From NCBI RefSeq assembly GCF_027595985.1, contig NC_073311.1, positions 49,566,963 to 49,630,962 of the forward strand: a DNA stretch of 64,000 nucleotides, written 5' to 3'. How positions within the stretch are numbered: the stretch's first letter is position 1; each line of letters opens with the position of its first letter. Below are positions 38,090 through 49,300 of the stretch, in pieces. The DNA comes from Sorex araneus. Lineage: Eukaryota; Chordata; Mammalia; Eulipotyphla; Soricidae. A model generated the notes under the pieces. It was given only the letters and a program-made list of their open reading frames with translations, was not told the DNA's origin and made no database searches. The position numbers and the translations under genes are program-made.

Positions 38090-38920
38090 AATGTTAATGA
38101 ACTGAGATGACAACATTTGCTATAAGTAATCCAGACCTGGATGGAATACTGAGAGTGGTTCCTTGCATCAGGAAACAAAATCAACCTATGTTTGTTGCAG
38201 AAAACACATCTAAAATCAGGGTAGACAGAGGCTCAGAGTGAGAGGATGGAAAATAATCATGCAGGCCAACAGCATACAGAAAAACTGGGATAGCCATACT
38301 GATATCAGAACAACTAGCATTCAATCTAAATAAAGTAATTAGAGTTAGGAATGGACACTACATAGTGGTTAAGGGAACAAAAATAGATTAAGGAGTACTA
38401 ACTTTAATTAACATGTACACACTAAGTGTTGTATCAGCAAAGTTTACAAGGCTTTTGCTCACAAACTTAGGAAAACATGTATAGAAAAAAAACAGTAGAG
38501 GTGGACTTTAGTCCTCCTCTGTCAGCACTGGATAGATCAAGTAGACAGAACCTCAGTAAATACATTAAATGTGGATCTAGAAGAGACGGAACTAGTGGCA
38601 ATACACATGGTCTTTCAGCCTCAAAAATTCAGTAACACATTCTTCTTTAGTGCACACAGTACATTCTCCAGAATAAATACATAGTAGGTCAGAAGACAAA
38701 CCTACATAAATTCACAAACACAAAACTCATACCAAGCATGCTATCAGACCATCATGCTACAAAGATATAAAATAATCATAAAAGAAGATGTGGAGAAATG
38801 TCAACATCTGGAAGCTAAACAACACGCTACCATATAACAGCTGGATCAAAGAAAATAAAGGAAGACATTAAAACATTTCCTAACAACAATGATATTGCAG
38901 AAACAAGTTAACACAACCTG
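38090..38920 (+). mobile_element. Degraded L1 ORF2 fragment, sense strand
   Basis: Frames read QKTHLKSG-like, then 'NSIQKNWDSHTDIRTTSIQS' and 'NTFFFSAHSTFSRINT'-like stretches, the endonuclease part of ORF2, broken by stops and frameshifts. Confidence 0.6.
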
Positions 38921-39049
38921 TGGGACATAGTTTTACTTAGCAAACTGATAGCAATTGTGGCTATATTAGAAAGAAGTAAATTTGTGTGGGGTTAGTAACA
39001 CTGCTTTTATATATGTCAAGGAGGAGTGAAGCCACTAGCACACGACAGG

Positions 39050-39125
39050 TACAAATGGAGACCTTACTGGTGCCTGCTTGAGCAAATCTAAGATCAACGG
39101 GATGACAAGTGATACAGATATGAAG
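39050..39125 (+). repeat. 3' end of second-type SINE
   Basis: CTTACTGGTGCCTGCTTGAG and AACGGGATGACAAGTGATAC. A similar short piece lies at 34696-34735. Confidence 0.65.
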
Positions 39126-40855
39126 TGATTGTGAAATATAACAATCAAGACAGCCAGGCATGCGGTCAAGAGACTTTCTGGAGGGCCAGGGCAGAGGCTT
39201 CTCCCCTTCCCACTCCCTCTCCTATAGGGAGTAAGTCCAGCCACGCGTACAGCGCCTCCCCACTCACCCCTCTGCCTAATTCTCACGCATCTGTCTCATA
39301 TCTGGACAAGCATAAGGAATACAACATAAATTAATGAATAAAGCATAATAAATTAATTGCTATTGATATTAAAGGCATTGAGTGTTTACATAAACACTGG
39401 GAGACTCATAGACTTCTGCATTTAGTTGAAAACATGTACTAGAGAAAATGATTTGTATAGGGGCTACTTGAGATGACAAGTTCTGTCTTTAAGGTGAATC
39501 ATAGTTGGTTACAATGAGTCACCATTAGTCTGACCCAACTCATGGTATGAAGTTGAAGATGGAGGAGGAGTATAAGTGTTCTGTTGCAGTTAAACAAATT
39601 AACCCATCACCTTCAACAGACTGAGAGCACGCCAATCAATTTAATAGCTGTTACCGTTTTGAGGACTGGCAAAACTGTCAAGTAAAAATATACAATATTT
39701 GTACATTGAATAACAAAAAAATTTAATTACTTTTGAGTTTTCACAGAAGCCTGAGAAAGAAGTCAGAGTGAATTATTACTGGACTTTTTTTTGTAAATGT
39801 GGAACTTAGATTGAAACCTGACAACCATACTTCTACAGTTGCAGTTGTATGTAATAGTCACAAGGTGGCAGTAAACTATCCTTGAAATTCAAGTAAAAGT
39901 AAGTATTTACATGGGGCCACAGATGTAGTACATCGAATAAGGAGCTTCCCTGGCATGCCTTTACATGCATTAGGTATAATAAATATCTGTGTATGAAAAG
40001 CATTCAGGAAAAATAAAGCATCTTTTTTTAGTTTCCTATGTGGAAATGTGTGCTAAAAACCTTGGAAGGCAAACGCTAGACTTCACACTATAATTGAGAA
40101 TATTTTATATTGAGAAAGAATTGCTGGAAAGTGGAAGGATCACTGAATTAGCAATAAGTGGGCACGGATGGTTTGGGAGAAACCAAGTTCATATTACTGG
40201 TCCCATCAATACTTGATTCTGTGACTTGGCTCAAGTCAGCCCTGAGTAGCGCTCACATGGAAAATGCAGTATTCAACTCAGGAATCTCTGGGCTTCTTTC
40301 TATTTTTAAAGGGCCACTGCCACATTTTGATTCAATTTGAACTTGGTACCTGTCTAATATTACACCTCTTGAGTCTTGGTCCTCAGGGACATTGACACTA
40401 GAAATAAATCTCTAATAAATACCATTGACTTTGTTTTGCTGTGAATAGGTTCCATTGGTTGCAGAAGAGTCAGGTGAAGTAGGTAGAAGAGGGTGGTAGC
40501 TTCAAGAGGCAGGTTGACAAACTTCACCCACCTTTGTCAAACAGAAAAGTTCCTGGGAGGGCCAGGACTTCTAAGGTAAGTCACAAGCAACTACATGGGA
40601 TAGACATGTGGGTCTCACCAGCTCCACCCAGCAGGGGTCAGCCTGCACGTAGGTTCTAATTGATCTTCATGGTGCAGGAAATAATCCCACCATCTGATTT
40701 CTTGGGGAACCATGAACTTCAGGCTGGATCAGGGAATTTCCAGCTAGGAAAGAAGCCAGTCCTGACCTATGCCCAGGTTTTTCTCAGGTCTGTCACCTGT
40801 CCTCTGCAAGAAAAAATAACTTCACAAAGGAAACAAATAATGAAGAAGTCTGAGA
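39126..40855. other. Unassigned intergenic region
   Basis: 1.7 kb between the two genes without a supported exon or repeat. Confidence 0.35.
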
Positions 40856-40859
40856 AATA

Positions 40860-40955
40860 TGAGTGGAGAGAGAGAAAGAGAGACAGAGAGGAAACAGAGA
40901 GACAGAGAGAGAAACAGAGACAAAGAGACAGAGACAGAGACAGACAGACAGTGTT
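40860..40955 (+). repeat. GAGACA/GAGAGA simple repeat
   Basis: Degenerate purine-rich repeat ending in CAGACAGACAG. Confidence 0.8.
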
Positions 40956-42268
40956 ATATGCTCAAGAGGATGTGACAGTCTCTGCCTGGGGGTGTTACAG
41001 TTGATTTCTATTGACCCTCACTGGACCAAAGCAGAATGTTAACACTTCTGCAGTGGAAAGGACTCCTGGGTGCAAAGAGCTGGCCAGTGGGTACTGTACA
41101 ATAGAGCCTATGTTGAACACCTTCTTCTTCATTATTGCACTAAAAAATAAATCCTTAATAATGTTCCTCAGCATTTTCAGTACCTGCGATGTGTGTTCAT
41201 TGTATATTTTACCACCTCACCATTTTCCCTCTTGAATATGTGTTTCCTGAGAAACTATTAGAATGTGTATGTGCTGTGACATCATTCTGTCCCTGCTAGG
41301 CATAAACCAGAGCCCTCCTCCCTCCCTTTGAAGCTATCCTCCAGTCTGTGCAGGTGAACATCCTCCCAATGTAAGTTGTCTCGCTGACAATATATCACCT
41401 GCTTTCTAGCCAGTTGTTCCTGTTACTTTTTTCTAGGATGACATGCAGGAAGGGTAGGAGGCATCCTGACACCAAAGACTGCAGATTCAGTGCTGAAAAA
41501 AACCTACACAAGGGACATTAAAATCTATAAGTCTAAGCATTTTATCCCAAAAGGGAGTGACAGCAAATGTCCATTTCTCTTCATCCCATGACTATGAAGC
41601 CTCCACACCAGAGAAAAATTTTGTGACCTTTTCCCCTGGTAATCAATCTTATGTCAATAAAATTATTTGATAAATAAAATAACATAGAAGGAGAGGAATT
41701 TTTTTTCTTTCCTGCCCTTTATTTGTACAATAGAATGTTGACAGAGTTTATTAACTAACCTAGGCCCTAAGCCCAGGGGAATAACCTGAAATAACCTGGT
41801 GGAGAATCAGAAGCACAAGGAGCCATCGGTCATCTGTCTAGTGAGTGACTGTCCCGGGTGGCCATGATCATACCAGACATGTCAGTCCTTATCTGGACAG
41901 TCAGCTGCTCCCTGGTGCAGGGCTGAAATCTTGCATACAGGAAAAATCAACAGACTAGACCATATCAGTGGAAACTTCCAACTAATCTATAGTCTCATGA
42001 CGAAAATTGATCTACCATTTTGAAGCCTCTGAGTTTGGGGTGACTTGTCACATAGCAAAAAGGACAAAGAAATTTGCTGCTTGAACTGAGAAATTTGCTG
42101 TTGGAGTGTGTGTCGAGATGTTTTGAAGGCTGCTTAGGTTCATTTTAGCAGTTACTCACCCCACGAAGTTTTTTGTTTGTTTTGGTTGTTTTTTTAATAT
42201 CTCTGGTATCTGTTTTAGGGATGGCACGAGTAGCAGCACTAAAAGTGTAAAAAGAAAATATTAGTACT
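40956..42268. other. Unassigned intergenic region, possibly an old LTR
   Basis: 41015-41165 (CACTGGACCAAAGCAGAATG, AAAAATAAATCC) shares words with 62540-62700 (GATCAGACCAAAGCAGAGCT) and may be a diverged LTR family. Not certain. Confidence 0.3.
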
Positions 42269-42269
42269 A

Positions 42270-42274
42270 ATGTG

Positions 42275-42313
<39 letters not shown>

Positions 42314-42450
42314 ATAGGACCAGAGATATAGTGTAGTGACGCTACAAACATGGTTCAACCTCCAGTATTACAAAAGGTCTCACAAGCACAGCCAGGAGAG
42401 CAGAACCCGGAATGAGCCCTGAGTACAGTCGGTTGTGACCCCAAAACTAA
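42270..42450 (+). repeat. (GT)n microsatellite and old SINE
   Basis: GT repeat 42270-42310, then GACCAGAGATATAGTGTAGT, GGAATGAGCCCTGAGTACAG and TTGTGACCCCAAAAC, a diverged SINE. Confidence 0.65.
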
Positions 42451-43410
42451 ACATATATCTATGATATATATATCATAGATATATAAAATATAACAAAAGG
42501 AAAGAAGGAAACTTGTAAGCCCTAATCAGTTCAATTATAGTTAGACCAATATTAATGTGAAAATGCTAAAATAGATGCAATAATGGTTTTAGAAATCAGG
42601 ATTTATTTTGCATAACAAGATTAAGAGATAAATTAACATATACATTTCATACAAAGTATATGAGATTGATATAAGATTTTTAGAAAATAGTATCTACTTA
42701 CAGTCTGAAATTTCATACATAAGGATTTTGACAAAAACTATTAAGTTTTCAAGAAATAAAGAGAAAAATGAGGGTATTTAGCAAGAAAAAACTAGAACAA
42801 AAACTTCCATAGTATTTCTCAGAACTTTTTATTTGAGCCATTCAGTTTTCTATATATCTTAAAGTCTGACATGGAATATTTATTTATGTTGTTTGAATTC
42901 TTTTTGATTCTACATTGAGTGCCTATGCGACCAGATATTTTTTTTGGATCCAATCATGGAGAAACAGACAAATATAATTTTGATTGCAAAACTTCCATTC
43001 TGACCCCGCCCTCCAGAGCAGCCCCATTTCATCTCTATATTTATCATTAATTTCAATAATTGATTTTCATTTGGGCACCAAATAATGAATTAGAAATGAG
43101 TAGGAAACTGTGTATTTTCATGTTTCACACCAAAATTAAACTTGGAGAATATAATAACCTTCTTGGAGAGAAATCTTAGTTGAAATCTCAAAAATATATT
43201 TCAATAAAAACTATTGCATGCCTTTGCCTGGAAAGTGTAAGCCAGGTCAGAGTAATCTATTTCCTAAGGTAGAACAATGAAATTTGCCTAAGAAGGAAAG
43301 GATAAAGCCAGTATATCTTGAGCACCCATTATTCTTAGGTATTTTGAAGGTATCCTAATAGATGAAACTGAGATAAGAATGCAATGGGTCCCCTAAACCC
43401 TGAAAACAGA
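42451..43410. other. Unassigned AT-rich region
   Basis: Begins with a short self-complementary ATATATCATAGATATAT stretch; otherwise unassigned. Confidence 0.35.
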
Positions 43411-43412
43411 TA

Positions 43413-43715
43413 TTTTTTTAAAAATTTATTAAATAACCGTGAAATAGTTACAAGCTTTCATGTTTGGGTTACGGTCACACAATGATCAAACACCCATCCA
43501 TTTACCAGTGCACATTCCCCACCACCAATATCCCCGGTATATCTCCCCTTTCCTACCCTCCCCCTGCCTCCATGGCAGGCAATATTCCCAATATTCTCTC
43601 TTTACTTTTGGGTATCATGGCTTTCGACACAGATACTGAGAGCTCATCGTGTTTGGTCTATTTTCTACTTTTGGCACACGTCTCCCATCCCGACTGAATC
43701 CTCCAGCCATCATTT
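43413..43715 (-). mobile_element. L1 3' end fragment
   Basis: TTAAATAACCGTGAAATAGT, CACCCATCCATTTACCAGTG, CATGGCAGGCAATATTCCC; antisense 3' UTR. Short duplication GAAAACAGAT.TT on both sides (43403, 43722). Confidence 0.8.
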
Positions 43716-45456
43716 TCTTGAAAACAGATTTTAAATAGAAGTAAGTTCAAAGAACTGAGAACTCTAGATGAGGACACTGATCCTTGTCCTAATGTTGTTC
43801 CACCCAGAAGTCTAAAGAAAGGACACTGTTCTCCATTTTTGTTCTTACTTTGGGTAAAAACATCTGATCATTGATAAAAAGAGGTATGCCTCTGGGGAAG
43901 ACCCCAGAAAGATACTCTTATTTTTTCCTGGAGCCCACCAATCTGCAACCCAACCTTTCCTCCTTGCTTTTTTCTATGAAAAGCAAGTAAGCAAACAAAA
44001 CTCTTCTCTGATGCTACAGTTGAAATGGGTTGTTCTGGGAAGTAAATCCACCATCTTTCATCTGCCTGCTTCCTGCCTGTAAGTCGATTTCCCTGGACCC
44101 CATCACTTGGACTCTCAATTGAAGGTCCTTGAGCAGCAGTAGAATAGAACCTTTGTGACTCAACATTGACATCTGGGTCACTCCTAAATGTTCACGTACT
44201 ATGCTACTTCTTTTAATATCTGAAAATAAAAATATTTTGAGGACAACCACACCATACCAGTTGCCATGCCGAGCTTCCAGGCAATCTAGGGGCACACATG
44301 TGAAGAAGGAAGATTTTGAAGTAAAGGCAGTGCCAAGGCCACTTCACTCCATCTGTATTACAGACCCGAAGCCAAATCTACCTACTAGGCTCATTGGAAT
44401 AGCAAACTCGATTAACCATTAGTTTCTTTGGCAGATATTTATTGAGCATCTTCTATGTGTCCAAACCAGGTATTGGACAACAGGGCTAAGAAAGTCCTTG
44501 CCCTCCTGGACTTCATGTTCCCATTGGAGAAGGATTAATGATCAGTAAAAGTAGTCATTTTAGTGGTAGTAACAGCAAAATAAAAATCAAATAAACAAAG
44601 TAATTATTCTCTTTTACTATTTGGAAAAAAATAAAGATGCTGTCACACTGGAACAAAACAAATGTTTTCTGAGTTATCCGGAATTGCTTACTTACGTTTG
44701 TTCTGTTATTCTTGGAGAGTAGAAGTAGACACAAAACACAAATACTAAAATATGGTCACCAGGTGTCAAGATCGAGTTGATGTTAATTGTGGAAGTAAAA
44801 TTGATAGTTGCCAAGGCCAATACCTAAGGAAATTTTACAGACCAGTAAGTGAGATGCGTTTTCACTTTATAGGTGTCCAGAACACCATGTTTGCTTTGTT
44901 ATTTTTGTGTGTGTCTCATAATAGTTTTTTCGAAACTTACTTAGGTGTGAGGAGAAAGAGAGGGAGAACACAAGCTTGAAGTACAAGCTCAGTTGGCTTT
45001 TTTGATTGTACTTCTTAGAGGTCCCTCTCCTAACAATTGATATGTCAGTGTACGTCTTTAACCATATGGACATCATAAAGGAAAAGAATCTGATTTCAGC
45101 TGACTCTACATTCATCTACTGAAAACAGCTGTTTATATTTTAAAGGTATAACTTGATATGTGCAACATGCATCTTAAATATTTTATTTAGAATTATTTTT
45201 CACTTTAAGTTTTTCTCCACACAGTTACTTTTTCAGCTTCATGGTAAAATGAGCTCTAAGAAGTGGGAATGGTGGGAGAACAGCAAATGGGACCAGGGAA
45301 GGGTCAGTGGTAAACTCTTGCTTCACATTGTGGGGCTCCGGGTGTGATACCTGGCATTTTTGCCCCCTACCCTCCTCATCTCCCTACTCAAATAATGATA
45401 GAGTGATAATTCATAGACACAGCAGGAAGAGAAAAAGAGGAATGTTATTGAACAGT
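43716..45456. other. Unassigned intergenic region
   Basis: 1.7 kb. Two exon-like stretches (44768-44849, 45220-45308) were examined and not accepted. Confidence 0.35.
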
Positions 45457-45468
45457 TCTGAATCATTC

Positions 45469-45695
45469 ACTGTCATCCCGTTGCTCATCAATTTGTTCGA
45501 GCGGGCACCAGTAACGTCTCTCATTGAGAGACTTATTGTTACTGTTTTTGGCATATCCAATATGCACGGGCTCTGCCGTGAGAGCTCCATACTCTCGGTA
45601 GCTTGCCGGGCTCTCCGAGAGGAGCGGAGGAATCGAACACGGGTTGGCTGCATGAAAGGCGAAAGCCCAACTGCTGTGGTATCGCTCCAGCCCCC
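45469..45695 (-). mobile_element. Second-type SINE with 12-bp target duplication
   Basis: Head GGGGCTGGAGCGATACCACA on the - strand, body with CTCGGAGAGCCCGGCAAGCT and GAGAGACGTTACTGGTGCCC. Flanked by TCTGAATCATTC (45457-45468, 45696-45707). Confidence 0.9.
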
Positions 45696-46013
45696 TCTGA
45701 ATCATTCCCACAAAAAATAGTTACTCTTCTATTCTGGTTGCTCTTCCCAGCTGACTATATAAAATATGTTGGAACTTTTCTTTTCTTGCTCTCATTGCTC
45801 TATCTTTGTATTTGTCCAACCCCACCCAGGAGAGAAATGATACCAGCCTTGCATATATAAAACTTAAACATGTCTATAAAAACATAAAATTTCTTATTAT
45901 GACATAGTAAAGTACGATTGCATTTCAGAGGAGAGGAAAACATGTAATTCTTCTGAGGCAGAAAGACATGAGAAAAAAAGTCAGAAGTGAATGAACAATT
46001 GATTAAAATTTTC

Positions 46014-46019
46014 TTTATT
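46014..46019 (-). promoter_or_regulatory. KLRB1: KLRB1 polyadenylation signal AATAAA
   Basis: AATAAA on the - strand 183 bp after the KLRB1 stop, with no earlier copy; a normal distance for a short 3' UTR. Confidence 0.6.
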
Positions 46020-46201
46020 TGCTAGGTGTTTTTTATCTGAGTCCTCTGGTACTAATTGACAGGTCAGATGTGAAACTGGGCAAGATTCACATAGTTGTAG
46101 TACTCTCAGTGTGTGTCCACTTGGCACCACAACGTGGATCCATAATGTTGACCATACATATTGCAACAACTCCAATAGATTGTAGAGACTAAGGTGGATA
46201 G

Positions 46202-46349
46202 CTAGGAATTAGAAAACACTTCATTGCTGACAGGATATAATTCCTTTTGGCAGATAAACTTAATTTCTGCATCGCAGTTCTCAGATATAATTTTCTTATT
46301 TGTAATGGAAGCACAGCTGTTTTCCGTAGCATCACCCAAAATTTTCAGG
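46202..46349 (-). CDS. KLRB1: KLRB1 exon 6: end of lectin domain and stop
   Basis: 148 bp after acceptor GTCCTCCACAG. It encodes LKILGDATENSCASITNKK, IISENCDAEIKFICQKEL, YPVSNEVFSNS and TAG at 46204-46202. It aligns along its whole length with the human last exon (GDAKENSC...WICQKEL). Confidence 0.94.
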
Positions 46350-49300
46350 CTGTGGAGGACAAGAGAAATTTCAGTTTTCTCAAGAAAAGTGCTAGTGGTT
46401 TCCTTCTATATTCTCCTCATCTCCTTATCTGACAACTTTCGGGAAACATGGGATAGTTAGCACTATCCAAGTGTAACCAAGTGCAGATTCATGAATAGTA
46501 CAGGACAAGTTTTTCCTGTACTTGTCATGTCAATTTATGGAATTTACAAGTTCATCTCTGTGGGAAAGTTCCACTATAGTAGAAACATAAAAAGAGAAAC
46601 GTAGGAAACTAGGAACGGTAACCTGACTTATAAAAAGTCACTAAATTCAGCCGTGTCAGTGTTTGCAAATGAAAGGAGAAAACCAGAGATGATTAGAGAG
46701 GATGCATGTGTGAGTGGCATAGTCAGAGAAAGTGTCTTTGGTGATGGAACAAGTATATCAGGGGGGTGTATACGCAGTTCCAGAGAGTTGGGATTCAGCT
46801 AGCAAGAGAAGCTCTGTTTCTATCTTGTGTCCTCAGAGCTTCCTTTTCCTCCACTCATGAGGCAGATGGCTGGTGTCTGCTTCAGTATTTTATTAGTCTC
46901 AGTCAAGCACGGGTGTGGTGTGTCACTGCAGGCAGCCTGAGAGGAGAGACAGACAATAGTAAAGAGGCAGGTTTAGAGTTTGGTGTGCGGATGGGATGAG
47001 TGTCAGACTCATTTTAGGTGTCAAACAGACCCACGATGAACTTTCACAGTCTCATACAGAGCTTGTCTTCACTGGACCATCGCCAAGCTCCCTGTTTGTG
47101 ATCTCTCCACCCCCTGAGCCTTTTTTCCATTTTCAAGGTAACTTTCTAGTCCTCACTGGACTGAAGCCATGACTGCCGTTCCAGGAACCCTTCACGGCTC
47201 CAGGCCTCCCAGAAAAGACCTCTGACTGCTTCTTGGCTGCATCTCACTCAGTCCCCAAAGCAATCTTGAGAAAACTCTTGGCTTCATCTTCTGTGTTTTG
47301 TTAACTGAACCCCACGGCTGAATGCATAAATAGTAAAATCAGAGTTCAGCTGATACTGTTCTACTATAACCTGATGCCATCCAGGTTTACCTGATAACTA
47401 CCATCTCTATAAGAACACCATTTCAGTTTGCAAGTATGGTGCTGCTCAAATCTACAGTGCTAGGAATCACCAGGTCCGCAGCAAGAACCACCCTCTGGGA
47501 GCTTTAAGTGTGGGGTGGTGGGTATGTGACTTTGGGATCAGATGGAAGTCAGAGAGTATTCCATATGCTTTAGCCATTGCACAGTTTTCCACAGAACCTC
47601 AAAACATTATTTAGATCCTCAGACTATATGGGATATCAAATTGAATTTCTCAAACCTGCTTTATCAATATTGGAGCTCATTGACACTATATAGGCATCCA
47701 ATTTTTTTGGGAAAGTAAATAAAATGAACATCTATAAGAAACCAAGTAATAAAAATCTATATGCAGACAATAAACTTAATAGATCCAAATTAAACCTGAG
47801 TATATATGAAAACAGAAAAATAAGTTATTGCTGGAGTTAAATTGATAAGGAAGTAAAGTACAAACAAGAATCACCAGAAAGCATTCAATATCAGGATCAC
47901 GTTTGCTTAATAAAATGTGTATATTTGTCTTTTAAAATTTATTCTAGCTCATAAAACCTCTTTTAAAATAACCTTTATCTTAGAGTTTTGATAATGAGTT
48001 TAAGAAAGTAGTTTAGTATAAGAATCAAACAATGTCAGAGAAAGTAGTTTAGTATAACGCTCAGTGTCAGAACTAACTCATCATTCAACATTTATTCCTA
48101 CAGTTAATACTTTTCAATATTTCATTTTTTGCATGTTATATAAACTTGAATATGCTCCTGAGATTTTCTCTTTCTTTTCTTTTTTCTTTTATCATTATTC
48201 CTTTTTTTTATTGAATCAGTGTATGATAGACCCTTACAAAGCTGTTCATGATTGGGTTTCATTCATACAGTGTTTACACACCCATCCCTCTTCCAATGCA
48301 CTTTTGCCAGCTCCAGTGTCCCAGTTTCCCTCCCATCAGCTCTCGCAGCCTGTCTCTGTGGCAGGGAATTTCTTCTCTCTCTCTCTCTCTTACTCCCTCT
48401 CTCTTACTCCCTCTCTCTCTCTTTCTCTATCCCCTCTTTCTCTCTAGGTCTCGCTCTTTCCTGATATTTAATTTTTAAACTTTTATTGTCTAAATGGTTA
48501 AAATTTGTAACCATTCATATACAATTATATAAACTGTAATTTATAAAACTATATTAAGTCATTCATGTAAGTCAATGCTCTACCACAAACTTTTATCCCT
48601 GGCTTTCCAGTACTGGTTATAATCACTAAAGCACATGCTTCATGGTTTGAAAAATGCTGCTGAAGAAATTCTAAGTAGTTTACAATTAGAATATTTTTAA
48701 AAAGAATGTATTATCTTCCTTTCAAAGATATTAGATTCATCATCTCTTTAAACAACTTTGAAAATATAAATAAATGCTATTAGAATGGGAAAATAGTTCA
48801 ATAGGTGGCACACATACCCTGAGTTTGATCCCTGGCACTGCATGCCCTCCCACAGTCCAGCACTGCCAGGTGTACACCCAGTGGTCAGGGCTCTGCGGGG
48901 CCTCAGTGTCCATCACTGGGCCCAAGCATGAGACCTTTAAGTATGCATCACTGTGCCAAGCAGAGCTGGGAGTAGCCCTAGGTCCCCAGTGCTTCTGGGT
49001 TTGGATCCTGTAAATAATTCAAACAAACAAATGTGGAGAGAGAAAGACAGACTGACAGACAGACAGATAGACAGACAGACAGACAGACAGAAGGAAAGCG
49101 CCTGCCATAGAGGCGGCAGGGTGTGGGTGGTCGGGGGTGATGGGAGTGAATCTGGAGACACTGGTGCTGGGAAATGTACACTGGTGGAGGGACGGGTGTT
49201 GGAACACTGTAGGACTGAAACCCAATCATGAACAGCTTTGTAAGGGTCTATCTCACAGTGATTCAATGAAAATAGATAAATGAATAAAGCAAATGAAAGA

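Noticed and set aside
44752-44860. Exon-like stretch with cysteines (CQDRVDVNCGSKIDSCQ) followed by GTAAGTG
   Set aside because: The acceptor lacks a pyrimidine tract and the peptide does not match any part of a KLR or CLEC2 protein.
45220-45310. Possible orphan lectin exon reading KKWEWWENSKWD after a CACACAG acceptor
   Set aside because: Only the WxW core resembles a lectin domain. There is no WIGL before it, a stop lies in one frame, and no partner exons are nearby.
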